A DNA stretch of 64,000 bases from Xanthomonas arboricola (GCF_002940665.1 NZ_MIGY01000003.1:663573-727572); one strand, 5' to 3'; numbered from the stretch's first letter, positions 1-11,169 are shown. Numbers and translations are program-made. Notes: generated by a model from the letters alone, not told the origin.

Positions 1-94
1 GACAGCGATGCTGTCTGTCGAACCCGGGGCTTCTCACGCCCCCAATGCCGCCGGCGAAACTCACGCGGCACTGGCACAACTGCTCGCCTCAATC

Positions 95-185
95 TGGCGG
101 AGAGGGGGGGATTCGAACCCCCGAGGCGCTATAAACGCCTGCCTGATTTCGAGTCAGGTACATTCAACCGCTCTGCCACCTCTCC
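95..185 (-). tRNA. tRNA-Ser (CGA)
   Basis: Read on the minus strand this is a complete class II tRNA with a 7-bp acceptor stem (GGAGAGG pairing with CCTCTCC), a long variable arm and a T-loop TTCGAAT. The anticodon loop reads CTCGAAA, giving anticodon CGA for serine UCG codons. The 3' CCA is encoded in the DNA. It stands alone, with no neighbouring tRNA in the window. Confidence 0.95.
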
Positions 186-382
186 AGATGGTCCCAGGTG
201 TCCCGGGGCCGTGCATCATACGGGCACGGGCGCCAAGCCACAAGCGGCCCGGGCCGGCATCGCCGGCACGACCGCAGGTCCGGGCGTGAACCCGCCCTGC
301 GGCATCGGCGATCGGCGTGTTGCTGCGGGCCGGCCGCCCCGCGATGATGGTCACGCACTTCCTTCCTTGGCGACCCGCCCCC

Positions 383-1087
383 ATGCTCGAATTCGGACAC
401 CTTACCCATGTCGGTCTGCGCCGTGACCTCAATGAGGACACGTACTACGGCGACAGCGAGCTGGGGCTGTGGCTGGTGGCCGATGGCATGGGCGGGCACG
501 CCTGCGGCGAAGTGGCCAGCGCCCTGGCGCGCGAAACCATCGTGCGCGAGGTGCGCGCAGGCACCCCGCTGGCCCAGGCGGTACGCATCGCCGACGAAGA
601 GATCATCAAGACCTCGCGCCGCTGCAACGACACCCTACCGATGGGCACCACCGTCGTCGCTGCGCGCGTGCTGGGCCAGCGCTTCGAAGTGGCCTGGGTC
701 GGCGACAGCCGCGCCTACCTGTGGCGCGACGGGCGGCTGGCGCAGCTGAGCCAGGACCATAGCTACGTGCAGGAACTCATCGCCCAGGGCACGCTGACCA
801 GCGAGCAGGCGCGTGCGCATCCGCATCGCAACGTGGTGACCCAGGCGCTGGGCGTCACCGATCCGGTCCACCTCAATGTCGCCACCATGCAGGGCGAGCT
901 CAAATCCGGCATGCAGCTACTGCTGTGCAGCGACGGCCTCACCGAGGAGGTCGACGATACCGCGATCGCCGCGACCCTGTCGCAGGCCGACTGCAGCGCG
1001 CAGGAATGTGTCGAATGCCTGGTCGCCGCCGCACTCGATGGCGGCGGCTCGGACAACATCACCGCGATATTGGTGCGCAGCTACTGA
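383..1087 (+). CDS. PP2C-type Ser/Thr protein phosphatase (Stp/PrpC family)
   Basis: This is a 234-residue single-domain bacterial PP2C phosphatase, which would remove phosphate from Ser/Thr residues using two metal ions in the cytoplasm. The visible motifs are RDLNED at residues 14-19, DGMGGH at 34-39 (D34 is a metal ligand), GTTVVAA, WVGDSRAYLWR, HVVTQALG-like NVVTQALG, CSDGLTEE and DNITAILV, so all conserved metal ligands appear present. I chose the ATG at 383 because it begins just before the family's N-terminal strand; an upstream in-frame start at 317 would add an arginine-rich leader unlike the family. No Hanks-type kinase gene lies next to it, so its partner is unknown. Confidence 0.9.
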   Translation: MLEFGHLTHVGLRRDLNEDTYYGDSELGLWLVADGMGGHACGEVASALARETIVREVRAGTPLAQAVRIADEEIIKTSRRCNDTLPMGTTVVAARVLGQRFEVAWVGDSRAYLWRDGRLAQLSQDHSYVQELIAQGTLTSEQARAHPHRNVVTQALGVTDPVHLNVATMQGELKSGMQLLLCSDGLTEEVDDTAIAATLSQADCSAQECVECLVAAALDGGGSDNITAILVRSY

Positions 1088-1143
1088 AAGCAGCCAATCG
1101 ACGCGTAGCGAGCGCCGGCGGGCGGTGAGTGCACTCGACTGGT

Positions 1144-1245
1144 CCTTGCCCGCCCACCGTCGCGGGACCTTACGCGGCATGGATGCCGCGTAAGAGCCTA
1201 CACGCACGCACTTGCGGCGTGTCCTGCGAGGGTAAGCGGGCAAGG
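1144..1245 (+). repeat. Dispersed palindromic intergenic repeat, copy A (complete)
   Basis: The unit is bounded by perfect 10-bp inverted ends (CCTTGCCCGC at 1144-1153 and GCGGGCAAGG at 1236-1245). It contains a central perfect 11-bp inverted repeat with a 2-base loop (1170-1193). Two related sequences occur near 48 kb, one of them in opposite orientation. It lies in the gap between the PP2C gene and dnaQ. I infer a REP/MITE-like dispersed element; no protein is encoded. Confidence 0.8.
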
Positions 1246-1484
1246 ATCCCGCAGCCAGGCCGCAGATCACCGGCCTGCGGCGAAGAGCAAGATCATCCCG
1301 CTCCGCAATAGACCGGATTGAAGGAGCTGTTAGCCGCGCCAAGCGCGGACATCGAATCTGCATGGCAGTCATCCTGTGCGCGCTGCTCGCGCCCAGAACC
1401 GCCAGGCTTCAGCGGCGCACTGCACTCCCACACATCGCCACGCCGCGCCGCGCGACAGCCGGACACCAGTTGCCGAAAGCCGCA
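1246..1484. other. Non-coding gap between palindromic repeat and dnaQ
   Basis: I see no convincing gene, RNA or terminator here. The short open frames lack a plausible start and family resemblance. It follows the 3' end of dnaQ and may simply hold transcript ends. Confidence 0.5.
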
Positions 1485-2219
1485 CTACCCGGCAGCAGCC
1501 ACCTCTTCGACCGGCGCATCCCACAACGCGCGCCCGGCCTTCTTGCGTAGGTACGCCAGGCGCGCCTCGTGCGCCTGTGACTCCGACGCGGTTACCACCA
1601 CCCGTGCGCGCGGCAACAGCAGCGCCGGATCGAAGGTGATCATGCCCTCGCCATGCTCGCTGCGCTGGCCGGTATCGGCGCTGGCAAAGCCGATCTCTTC
1701 CTGGCCCGAGGTCAGCGCGATATACACATCGGCCAGGATCTGCGCATCGAGCAAGGCGCCATGCAACTGGCGATGCGAGTTGTCCACGCCCAGGCGCTTG
1801 CACAAGGCATCCAGCGAGTTGCGCTGCCCCGGGTAGCGCTCGCGCGCCATCATCAGGGTATCCACCACGGTGGCGCGCTCGACGATGCGGCCGTAGTTGT
1901 CGCCCAGCAGCGACAGCTCGTTGTCTAGGAATCCCAGATCGAATGCGGCGTTGTGGATGATCAGCTCCGCGCCGTCGATGTAGGCCAGGAACTCCTCGAC
2001 CACATCGGCAAACAGCGGCTTGTCGGCCAAGAACTCCAGGGTCAATCCGGTCACTTCCTGCGCACCCGGTTCGAAATCGCAATCGGGCTTCAGGTAGCGA
2101 TGGAAGTTGTTGCCGCTCGGGCGCCGCTCCAGCAGCTCCACCGCACCGATTTCGACGACGCGGTTGCCCTTGCGCCATTCCAGGCCGGTGGTTTCGGTAT
2201 CGAGAATGATCTGACGCAT
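1485..2219 (-). CDS. dnaQ: DNA polymerase III epsilon subunit (3'-5' proofreading exonuclease)
   Basis: This 244-residue protein is the proofreading exonuclease of the replicative polymerase, a DEDDh-type nuclease acting in the Pol III core with the alpha and theta subunits. Exo I is visible as DTETTG near residue 6, Exo II as HNAAFDLGFLDNEL, and Exo III as HGALLDAQILADVY with the catalytic histidine. The C-terminal part of about 60 residues would bind the alpha subunit. The start MRQIILDTETTG fits the family exactly; an upstream in-frame start would add 34 residues overlapping rnhA. It lies 19 bases downstream of rnhA, so both are probably transcribed together. Confidence 0.96.
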   Translation of the reverse strand: MRQIILDTETTGLEWRKGNRVVEIGAVELLERRPSGNNFHRYLKPDCDFEPGAQEVTGLTLEFLADKPLFADVVEEFLAYIDGAELIIHNAAFDLGFLDNELSLLGDNYGRIVERATVVDTLMMARERYPGQRNSLDALCKRLGVDNSHRQLHGALLDAQILADVYIALTSGQEEIGFASADTGQRSEHGEGMITFDPALLLPRARVVVTASESQAHEARLAYLRKKAGRALWDAPVEEVAAAG

Positions 2220-2238
2220 GAATCCTCTTGCTGATTGC

Positions 2239-2691
2239 TTATGCGGTTGCGCTGCCAGCGCGCTGGGCGATGGCCTGATTGCGGGCGAGCACGTCGACAC
2301 GCTCGTTGTCCGGGTCGCCATTGTGGCCTTTCACCCAACGCCAATCGATGCTGTGGCGTTGCGTGGCCGCATGCAGCCGCTCCCACAGTTCACGGTTCTT
2401 GACCGGATCGCCGCCGGCGGTTTTCCAACCGCGACGCACCCAGCCGGACATCCACTCGGTAATGCCCTGGCGCACGTATTGCGAGTCGGTATGCAGCACG
2501 ATCTGGCATGGCTCGGTGAGCGTTTCCAGCGCCATGATCGCCGCCATCAATTCCATGCGGTTGTTGGTGGATGTGGCTTCGCCGCCGGACAATTCCTTTT
2601 CGCGGCCGTTGTAACGCAACAGGGCCGCCCAACCGCCCGGCCCGGGATTGCCGAGGCAGGAGCCGTCGGTATGTACTTCAATGGATTTCAT
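2239..2691 (-). CDS. rnhA: Ribonuclease HI
   Basis: This 150-residue enzyme cleaves the RNA strand of RNA-DNA hybrids, for example R-loops and primers. The length matches E. coli RNase HI closely. The DEDD metal-binding residues are recognisable in [17 protein letters not shown] (first Asp), the [10 protein letters not shown] glutamate, the [12 protein letters not shown] aspartate, and the NERVDVLAR aspartate near the end. The basic protrusion [12 protein letters not shown] used for hybrid binding is present. The start [11 protein letters not shown] is the family start; the open frame extends upstream over the methyltransferase end but is not needed. Confidence 0.97.
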   Translation of the reverse strand: MKSIEVHTDGSCLGNPGPGGWAALLRYNGREKELSGGEATSTNNRMELMAAIMALETLTEPCQIVLHTDSQYVRQGITEWMSGWVRRGWKTAGGDPVKNRELWERLHAATQRHSIDWRWVKGHNGDPDNERVDVLARNQAIAQRAGSATA

Positions 2692-2723
2692 CAGCTTCTG
2701 GTATGTGGAAAAGTGGTCGGTCA

Positions 2724-3380
2724 TCAGATCGTGGCCACGGGCTGCGGCCAGCGCGAGGGCATCGCGATCGGGGTCGGCCCGATCGAAGCGGCGGCGCGCT
2801 TTTCCACTTCGAGCAGATACACCGCGCGCCAGGGGGTGCGATCGGTGCCGGTGGCGGCACGCCCGGTGCGCCAGACCGGCCCCAGATAGCGTTCGGTCTC
2901 CACGCATTGCAGCCCTGCACGCTGCGCCAGCAGCCGCCAGCGATCCGGCCGCAACGCCACCGGGCCACGCCGCGCCCAGCGGAAACGATACGGGCTCAGC
3001 GGATTGAGCGTGAACAGCCATAGCCGGCCGCCGGGCATCAGCAGCCGCTCGCATTCGGCCAGAAATTCCGCCGCGCCGCCCACCACCGCGTGCTGCACCA
3101 CGATGGCCTGCAGGCTTTCGGTCGACAACGGAAACGGCAGGGCGCAGCGCGCGTCGCCCGCAAAGCGGCCGGCGCTGCGACACAACCGCAGCCCACGCCC
3201 CTGCAGGAGCTCGCGCGGCGGCAGCTCGGGCGTTGGCGTCAGCCACAACCAGGGCTGCGACGGACGTGTCTGCAACGCAGCAAGTGCCAATTTGCGCTCC
3301 AGCAGGAGCAGGCTGCGCCCCGCACCCGTTTCAAACCAGGATGAGACGCCAGCTTGACGGGAGAATGGCGTGGCAGGCAT
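2724..3380 (-). CDS. SAM-dependent methyltransferase, YafS-like
   Basis: This 218-residue protein sits where yafS sits in E. coli: gloB divergent, rnhA and dnaQ downstream. It has features of a class I methyltransferase: an acidic/hydrophobic motif I region is poorly conserved, but [19 protein letters not shown] resembles the post-motif region and [24 protein letters not shown] is a typical motif III/post-III strand with a Pro-Gly-Gly turn. The substrate is unknown. The start [11 protein letters not shown] was chosen because the upstream extension would run far into the divergent gloB gene. It overlaps the divergent promoter region so that the starts are only 12 bases apart. Confidence 0.8.
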   Translation of the reverse strand: MPATPFSRQAGVSSWFETGAGRSLLLLERKLALAALQTRPSQPWLWLTPTPELPPRELLQGRGLRLCRSAGRFAGDARCALPFPLSTESLQAIVVQHAVVGGAAEFLAECERLLMPGGRLWLFTLNPLSPYRFRWARRGPVALRPDRWRLLAQRAGLQCVETERYLGPVWRTGRAATGTDRTPWRAVYLLEVEKRAAASIGPTPIAMPSRWPQPVATI

Positions 3381-3392
3381 GGTCCCAATTCT

Positions 3393-4160
3393 ATGCGACT
3401 GACCGCCCTGCCCGCATTCGACGACAACTACATCTGGGCGCTGGTCGCCAGCGGTGGCCGTGCAGTCATCGTCGATCCCGGTCAGGCCGAGCCGGTGTTC
3501 GCCGCCGCAGAGCGCGAAGGCTTCAGCCCCAGTGCCGTCCTGCTGACCCACCACCATGCCGACCACACTGGCGGCGTGGCAGCGCTGCAGCAGCGTTGGC
3601 CGGACCTTGCGCTGTACGGTCCGGCCGACGAGCGCATCCCCGCAGACGTCCGCCAAGTGGGCGAGGGTGAGCGCTTGAGCCTGCTTGGCAGCAGCTTCGA
3701 CGTGCTGGAGGTGCCCGGCCATACCCGCAGTCACATTGCCTTCGTCACCGACCACCATCTGTTCAGCGGTGATACCCTGTTCAGCCTAGGCTGTGGGCGG
3801 ATGTTCGAAGGTACCGCTCCTCAGATGTTCGACTCGTTGCAGCGCCTGGCTTCCCTGCCTGGCGAAACGCTTGTGTGTTGCGGCCACGAATACACCCTGG
3901 CCAACGCGGCCTTTGCGCTGCACGTCGATCCCACCAACGCTGCCTTGCAGCGCCGTCAACAGGAAGCCCAGGCCATGCGTCATGCAGCCCGTCCTACCCT
4001 GCCGATTTCGCTCAAGAGTGAACTGGCCACCAATCCGTTTTTACGCACCAGCAGTCCCGCAGTCCGCGCCGCCGTGGCCTCGCGAGCAACCGGCGCACTT
4101 TCCTCTGAGGTTGACGTTTTCGCCGAACTTCGGCGCTGGAAAGACGAATTCCGCGCATGA
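3393..4160 (+). CDS. gloB: Hydroxyacylglutathione hydrolase (glyoxalase II)
   Basis: This 255-residue metallo-beta-lactamase-fold enzyme hydrolyses S-lactoylglutathione to lactate and glutathione, the second step of methylglyoxal detoxification. The binuclear metal site is visible: THHHADHTGG (HxHxDH), GHTRSHIAF, FSGDTLFSLGCGRMFEGT with the bridging Asp, and CCGHEYTLANA. The C-terminal segment carries the glutathione-binding lysine/arginine region (SLKSELATNPFLR). The start MRLTALPAFDDNYIW is the family start. The stop codon overlaps the ATG of the next gene by 4 bases (ATGA), so translation of the two is probably coupled. Confidence 0.96.
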   Translation: MRLTALPAFDDNYIWALVASGGRAVIVDPGQAEPVFAAAEREGFSPSAVLLTHHHADHTGGVAALQQRWPDLALYGPADERIPADVRQVGEGERLSLLGSSFDVLEVPGHTRSHIAFVTDHHLFSGDTLFSLGCGRMFEGTAPQMFDSLQRLASLPGETLVCCGHEYTLANAAFALHVDPTNAALQRRQQEAQAMRHAARPTLPISLKSELATNPFLRTSSPAVRAAVASRATGALSSEVDVFAELRRWKDEFRA

Positions 4161-5341
4161 GGCGCCTGCTTCTGGCAGTGCTGACCGCGTCAGTGGTCAT
4201 TGCACCCGCAGCCGCATCGTCCAACGACGCAAGCCGCTACAAACCCGCAGAAAGTTCGATCACCCAGACCGCCGCACCCCAGGTGCGCAATGGTCGGGAG
4301 ATCTTTTCGTTGTTTCTGGACGGCCGCGCCGACCCCGGCTGCGACAGCGAACACAGCGATACACGCTGGGAACAACATTTCTCGCGCGCGCCGGCTCGCC
4401 TGGCGGACGACGCACAGGATGTGTTGCCGCTGTTCGGCTACGTGGTCGATGAATTGCGCGAAGCCGACATGCCGACCGAATTTGCGCTGATTCCATTTGT
4501 CGAAAGCGGCTATCGCCCAGGAGCCCGCAACGGCAGCGGCCCCGCCGGCCTCTGGCAGTTCATCGCAACCACTGCCCGCAACCACCATGTGCCGGTTGGC
4601 GCGCAATACGACGGCCGCCTCTCGGCAGTGGATTCCACGACGGCGGCGGTGCGTTATCTGAAGACGTTGTACGGCATGTTCGGAGGCGATTGGCGCCTGG
4701 CCCTGATGGCTTACAACGCTGGGGAGTATCGGGTGCTGCAGGCCATGCGCAGTGCAGGCATGAACGCGCAGAACGCTCGCCCGTCCGAATTGCCGGGCAT
4801 GTCCAAGGTCACCTATGAGTACGTGGAAAAGCTGCACGCGCTCGCCTGCGTGCTCGACCATGCGCAGCAGCAAGGCAACTTGCTGACCTCGCTCGATCGC
4901 CCTGTATCGGTACTCACCGAACATGCGTTGCCGGTCGGCACCAGCCTCAACGCCTTTGCAGGACAGCGCGCCATCGAGCCGCAACTGCTGGCCCGGCTGA
5001 ATCCGGCGCTGGCCGGCGCGCGCGCCGCACCACGCGGCGTGCACGTACTCGCCCCGATCGCGCCCGCGCAGCCTGGTGCAACAGGCAGCATGGCCGCCTC
5101 CGCCGAGACGGGCGGCATCGCCGACGTCGACGCGGCCGCTCCCACGGTCGTTGCCGCCGCGGCGACGAAGGCATCCAAGTCACAGGCGCGCACGACACAT
5201 ACGGTGCGCAACGGCGAATCCGCGTGGGCCATCGCACGCCGCTACGGCGTCACGGTCACGACACTGCTGGCCAGCAATGGCCTGGACAGGCGCGCCGTGC
5301 TGAAGCCCGGCATGGTGTTGTCGTTCGACGACACGCCCTGA
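4157..5341 (+). CDS. Membrane-bound lytic murein transglycosylase D-like, SLT + LysM
   Basis: This 394-residue exported protein would cleave glycan strands of peptidoglycan to 1,6-anhydro products. Residues 1-20 form a signal peptide (MRRLLLAVLTASVVIAPAAA). The SLT domain spans about residues 95-210 with the catalytic-glutamate motif IPFVESGYRPGARNGSGPAG, then GLWQFI and MAYNAGEYRV. A degenerate LysM-like segment at about 245-300 is followed by a clear C-terminal LysM (HTVRNGESAWAIARRYGV, about 347-392). It is shorter than E. coli MltD (452 residues) and has one fewer clear LysM. There is no lipobox cysteine, so membrane anchoring is uncertain. It overlaps gloB by 4 bases. Confidence 0.92.
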   Translation: MRRLLLAVLTASVVIAPAAASSNDASRYKPAESSITQTAAPQVRNGREIFSLFLDGRADPGCDSEHSDTRWEQHFSRAPARLADDAQDVLPLFGYVVDELREADMPTEFALIPFVESGYRPGARNGSGPAGLWQFIATTARNHHVPVGAQYDGRLSAVDSTTAAVRYLKTLYGMFGGDWRLALMAYNAGEYRVLQAMRSAGMNAQNARPSELPGMSKVTYEYVEKLHALACVLDHAQQQGNLLTSLDRPVSVLTEHALPVGTSLNAFAGQRAIEPQLLARLNPALAGARAAPRGVHVLAPIAPAQPGATGSMAASAETGGIADVDAAAPTVVAAAATKASKSQARTTHTVRNGESAWAIARRYGVTVTTLLASNGLDRRAVLKPGMVLSFDDTP

Positions 5342-5594
5342 CGTAAGCCACCTGCCCCAGGCCGTGTTCCGGCCCGCCGCCCCTGCAGCGGCGCCGTCCT
5401 TTGCCCGATGCTGCGCAATGGCGCGCTGCGCAGAAGGCCGGATGCGAAAAGAGCGGATGCGCACGACGTCAGATCGGCTTCCGCAGGCATCGCCAGTGCC
5501 TGGCCCACGCGACCGCAGACGCGCTGCGCTAGCAGCCGGGACGTCCGGATGCTTTGCAAAAGACGCTGGCACCCGCCCACGGCATCGGCCAACG
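5342..5594. other. Non-coding gap between convergent transglycosylase and ppiD genes
   Basis: No gene is supported here. The small open frames are proline/arginine-rich chance frames. The ppiD terminator follows at its right edge. Confidence 0.5.
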
Positions 5595-5620
5595 AAAAAG
5601 CCCGTTACCCGGGCTCTTTC
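5595..5620 (-). terminator. Rho-independent terminator of ppiD
   Basis: On the minus strand a 6-bp G+C stem (AGCCCG/CGGGCT) with a short loop is followed by TTTTTCG. It lies about 20 bases past the ppiD stop. Confidence 0.75.
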
Positions 5621-5642
5621 TCCACCAGTCGAACAGCAGCTG

Positions 5643-7613
5643 TTACAGCTGCGCTTCTTCGACCTGGATCTTGTAGCGCTTGCGCATTTCCTTGACGTAC
5701 GCCTGCGCCGCGTTGTTGCCGTCGATCTGGCTCAGCTGCTCGCGCAGCATGGTCTGCTGCTCGGCCGGCATCTGCTTCAGATCGCCCGGAATCGCCTTGC
5801 TGATGACGAACACCGCAAAGCGCCCGCCATCCAGCTCCACCTTGCCCACCGACGGCTTGCCTTCGGTCGGGCGCGGCGCGCTGAAGATGGCGCGGTTTGC
5901 CGCCGGTGTCGGAATCGGCGCGGTACGCGGCAAGCCCGGGATAGGCTGCACCTGCAATTTCTCGCTGGCGGCCAGTGCCTGCAGGGTCTCGCCTTTCTGC
6001 ACACGTGCCAGCAATGCGTCGGCAGCCGCCGCGGCGGCCTTCTCGGTGCGGTCCGCGCGGACCGCGACGATCACCTTATCGCGCACCTTGTCCAACGGCA
6101 GGGCCGCCTCGGCGGTGTGATTGGTTACGCGCAGCACCACACTGTGGTTCGGCGCGATGGTGATCGGATCGCTCACCGTGCCGTCCTGCACCAGCGTTTC
6201 GGAGAATGCCGAACGCAGCACCGCCGGATTGGCCGCGATCCCGCTGGCATCGGCGCGCGAGAACGGGCCCAGCGTCTGCACCGGCAGGCCGACCTGCTTG
6301 GCTGCCGGCTCCAGTGCGGTGGGATTCTTGTAGACCTGGTCCACCAGCTTGCCGCTCACATCCGTAAACGCCTTATCGGCATCGGCCTTGAGCTGCTCGG
6401 CGGCAAGCTGATCGCGCACCTGCTCGAACGACTTGCCCTGGCCGCCCTTGACCTCGCGCAACTGGATCACGTGGTAGCCGAACTCGCTCTTGATCGGGCC
6501 GACCACCTCGCCTGCCTTCATCGCGAACAAGGCGTCTTCGAACGGCTTGACCATCGTGCCCTTCTCGACCCACCCAAGATCGCCACCGGCGCCCTTGGAA
6601 CCGGGATCCTGCGAATTGGCCTTGGCCAACGCGGCGAAATCGGCGCCCGGCTGCTTGGCCTCCGCAGCCAGCTTGGCCGCTTTTTCCTCGGCGGCTTTCT
6701 GCGCGGCAGGATCGCTACCGGCGCTGATCAGGATGTGCGATGCCAGACGCTGATCCGGCTCGACAAAACGCGCCTTCTCTTCGTCGTAGCGCTTGCGCAG
6801 CGTCGCCTCGTCAGCGGCGGTTGCCGGCGGCAACTTGGCGGCATCGAGCTCGACATACTCGATCGTCACCGTCTCCGGTTGACGGAAATCCTGGGTATGC
6901 CCGTCGTACCACTGCTTGATCTGCGCACCGCTGACCGACGCGGTATCGGCGGCCGGTGGCGGCAGCATTGCCAGCTCCACATCGCGCGTTTCGCCCATCA
7001 GCTTGAGCAAGCGCTCGAACTCGGCCTTGGTCGCAAAGCCCGACTCGGCAATTGCCTGCGGAATCACCGACTGCTGCAAGCTGTCGCGCACCAGCGCATC
7101 GAACTGCGCCGGCGTGCGCGGCGGCGTGCCTTGCGCAAGTGCAGCGCGATACTGGTCGGGACTGAATTTGCCGTCGACCTGGAACGCCTGAATGCCGGCG
7201 ATGTAGTCGCGCACCGTCGCATCGCCGATCACGATGCCGGCATCTTCGGCACCCAGACGCACGACCTGCTCGTCGACCAACTGGTCGAGCACCTGCAATT
7301 TGTTTTCGCGGGATTCGAACGTGCGCGGATCGAAATTCTCGCCCTGGCGCTGCCGTTCCTGCATGCGCGCCTGCTCGAAGCGGGAGCGGAAATCCTGCGT
7401 GCTGATTTCATGGTGCTGCCACAGCAGCGACACCGGCCACCACGACGGTGCCGATTTCCACCACGTCGGTGGCGCCTGCACCTTGGCCACGTTATTGGCG
7501 CCAATGCCGCCGAGGTAGCTGTTGTCGATGACGAACAGGAACGGAATCATCAGCAACCCCAGGATGGCGGTAGCGATCCAGCCTGACGTCTTGTCGCGAA
7601 GTTTCTGCAGCAT
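5643..7613 (-). CDS. ppiD: Periplasmic folding chaperone / peptidyl-prolyl isomerase PpiD
   Basis: This 656-residue protein is anchored in the inner membrane by one N-terminal helix (about residues 13-33, GWIATAILGLLMIPFLFVID) and exposes a SurA-N-like chaperone region and a parvulin PPIase domain to the periplasm. The parvulin domain is around residues 265-365, seen as ASHILIS, FAALAKANSQDPGSKGAGGDLGW, and GPIKSEFGYHVIQL. A second, degenerate PPIase-like region follows. It helps outer-membrane proteins emerging from the Sec translocon. The start MLQKLRDKTSGW is the conserved family start; upstream in-frame codons belong to the leader. It follows the lon-HU-tRNA block, as in other gammaproteobacteria. 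Confidence 0.95.
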   Translation of the reverse strand: MLQKLRDKTSGWIATAILGLLMIPFLFVIDNSYLGGIGANNVAKVQAPPTWWKSAPSWWPVSLLWQHHEISTQDFRSRFEQARMQERQRQGENFDPRTFESRENKLQVLDQLVDEQVVRLGAEDAGIVIGDATVRDYIAGIQAFQVDGKFSPDQYRAALAQGTPPRTPAQFDALVRDSLQQSVIPQAIAESGFATKAEFERLLKLMGETRDVELAMLPPPAADTASVSGAQIKQWYDGHTQDFRQPETVTIEYVELDAAKLPPATAADEATLRKRYDEEKARFVEPDQRLASHILISAGSDPAAQKAAEEKAAKLAAEAKQPGADFAALAKANSQDPGSKGAGGDLGWVEKGTMVKPFEDALFAMKAGEVVGPIKSEFGYHVIQLREVKGGQGKSFEQVRDQLAAEQLKADADKAFTDVSGKLVDQVYKNPTALEPAAKQVGLPVQTLGPFSRADASGIAANPAVLRSAFSETLVQDGTVSDPITIAPNHSVVLRVTNHTAEAALPLDKVRDKVIVAVRADRTEKAAAAAADALLARVQKGETLQALAASEKLQVQPIPGLPRTAPIPTPAANRAIFSAPRPTEGKPSVGKVELDGGRFAVFVISKAIPGDLKQMPAEQQTMLREQLSQIDGNNAAQAYVKEMRKRYKIQVEEAQL

Positions 7614-7744
7614 TGGCAAATCACGGCCTGTGGGCGAGCCGCGCAGTGTAACGCGCCTGACGCCGGGCACCCAGCCCAATCCCGCACCGCATCGGGTTCG
7701 GCATGGCTTTCGGCGCACAATTGCCGCCATAGCGGCCAAAAAAA

Positions 7745-7769
7745 AGCCCCCGGCACGGAGCCGAGGGCT
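7745..7769 (-). terminator. Terminator downstream of tRNA-Asp copy 1
   Basis: On the minus strand a stem AGCCCTCGGC/GCCGGGGGCT is followed by a run of eight T residues. It lies 10 bases beyond the mature tRNA end. Confidence 0.85.
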
Positions 7770-7778
7770 GTGTACAAC

Positions 7779-7855
7779 TGGCGGAGCGGACGGGACTCGA
7801 ACCCGCGACCTCCGGCGTGACAGGCCAGCATTCTAACCAGCTGAACTACCGCTCC
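7779..7855 (-). tRNA. tRNA-Asp (GTC), copy 1
   Basis: A 77-base cloverleaf with acceptor GGAGCGG/CCGCTCC, anticodon loop CTGTCAC (anticodon GTC), T-loop TTCGAGT and encoded CCA. It is identical to the copy at 7951-8027. Confidence 0.97.
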
Positions 7856-7915
7856 GCTTTAAACTTGGACTGCTGCTTCCCCACCATTTCCGCACTGCGA
7901 ATGCGGTGGAGAAAA

Positions 7916-7943
7916 CGAAGCCCCCAATCGCTCAGGGGCTTCG
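7916..7943 (-). terminator. Terminator between the two tRNA-Asp genes
   Basis: On the minus strand the stem CGAAGCCCC/GGGGCTTCG (9 bp, loop about 10) is followed by TTTTC. It ends the transcript of tRNA-Asp copy 2, so copy 1 may need its own promoter or read-through. Confidence 0.7.
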
Positions 7944-7950
7944 GTATAAC

Positions 7951-8027
7951 TGGCGGAGCGGACGGGACTCGAACCCGCGACCTCCGGCGTGACAGGCCAG
8001 CATTCTAACCAGCTGAACTACCGCTCC
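7951..8027 (-). tRNA. tRNA-Asp (GTC), copy 2
   Basis: A complete 77-base tRNA identical in sequence to the copy at 7779-7855, anticodon GTC, CCA encoded. It lies 28 bases from tRNA-Val and forms a tRNA cluster between HU and ppiD. Confidence 0.97.
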
Positions 8028-8055
8028 GCGCTTGAAACATGTGCCTGGTGCTTAA

Positions 8056-8130
8056 TGGTGGGTGCTGAGGGTTTCGAACCCCCGACCCTCTCCGTGTAAG
8101 GGAGACGCTCTACCGCTGAGCTAAGCACCC
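8056..8130 (-). tRNA. tRNA-Val (TAC)
   Basis: A 75-base cloverleaf with acceptor GGGTGCT/AGCACCC, anticodon loop CTTACAC (anticodon TAC), T-loop TTCGAAA and encoded CCA. It begins 11 bases downstream of the HU stop codon, so it may be co-transcribed with HU. Confidence 0.97.
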
Positions 8131-8141
8131 TACCGAGTCGA

Positions 8142-8414
8142 TTAGTTTACTGCATCCTTCAGGGCTTTGCCAGCCTTGAATGCAGGATTCTTCGAAGCAG
8201 CGATCTTGATGCTGTCGCCCGTCTTCGGATTGCGGCCGGTACGCTCAGCGCGCGCGCGGACCTGGAAGGTGCCAAAGCCAACGAGGGTGACGGCATCGCC
8301 CTTCTTCAGCGCCTTGGTGATTTCGCTCACAACCGCGTCAACAGCACGGCCGGCCTCAGCCTTGGAGATGTCAGCGGCAGCGGCAACGCCATCGATCAAT
8401 TCGGTTTTATTCAT
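8142..8414 (-). CDS. hupB: DNA-binding protein HU
   Basis: This 90-residue histone-like protein binds and bends DNA as a dimer. [21 protein letters not shown] is the typical N-terminal helix pair, [19 protein letters not shown] is the beta arm with the conserved intercalating proline, and [13 protein letters not shown] is the C-terminal helix. It follows lon directly, the position of hupB in E. coli. The start at 8414 gives the exact family length; an upstream in-frame extension of 42 codons has no family support. Confidence 0.97.
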   Translation of the reverse strand: MNKTELIDGVAAAADISKAEAGRAVDAVVSEITKALKKGDAVTLVGFGTFQVRARAERTGRNPKTGDSIKIAASKNPAFKAGKALKDAVN

Positions 8415-8628
8415 TCTTGAAACTCCCTTTGCGGCAGATGCCGCGGAATCGACAATCGGCGCTCTTGCCGTTAGCGAAGAACCCGACACAAGTGGTATCG
8501 CATGACGCATCACAATTTGCCGCGCCCACGAGTCGTGCATTTATACCAGCGCCCCCAACAGCACGCAAGCCAAAACCCAATAACGACGCGGGTTTTGGCT
8601 TGTTTTGCCTGGGTTTAGACAAGCGGTT

Positions 8629-11100
<2,472 letters not shown>

Positions 11101-11133
11101 GGGGCGCTCCGCAGGAATGGGGGTTTGCGGCAT

Positions 11134-11169
11134 AAAAAAAGCCGATGGCCCCGTTATGGGGCCATCGGC
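11134..11169 (-). terminator. Strong terminator between clpX and lon
   Basis: On the minus strand a perfect 12-bp stem (GCCGATGGCCCC paired with GGGGCCATCGGC, loop of 5) is followed by seven T residues. It ends the clpP-clpX transcript before lon, so lon should have its own promoter within the roughly 35 bases between the hairpin and its start, or depend on read-through. Confidence 0.9.

Noticed and set aside
5364-7586. Plus-strand open frame (740 codons) opposite ppiD
   Set aside because: Composition and lack of motifs mark it as a shadow of ppiD on the other strand.
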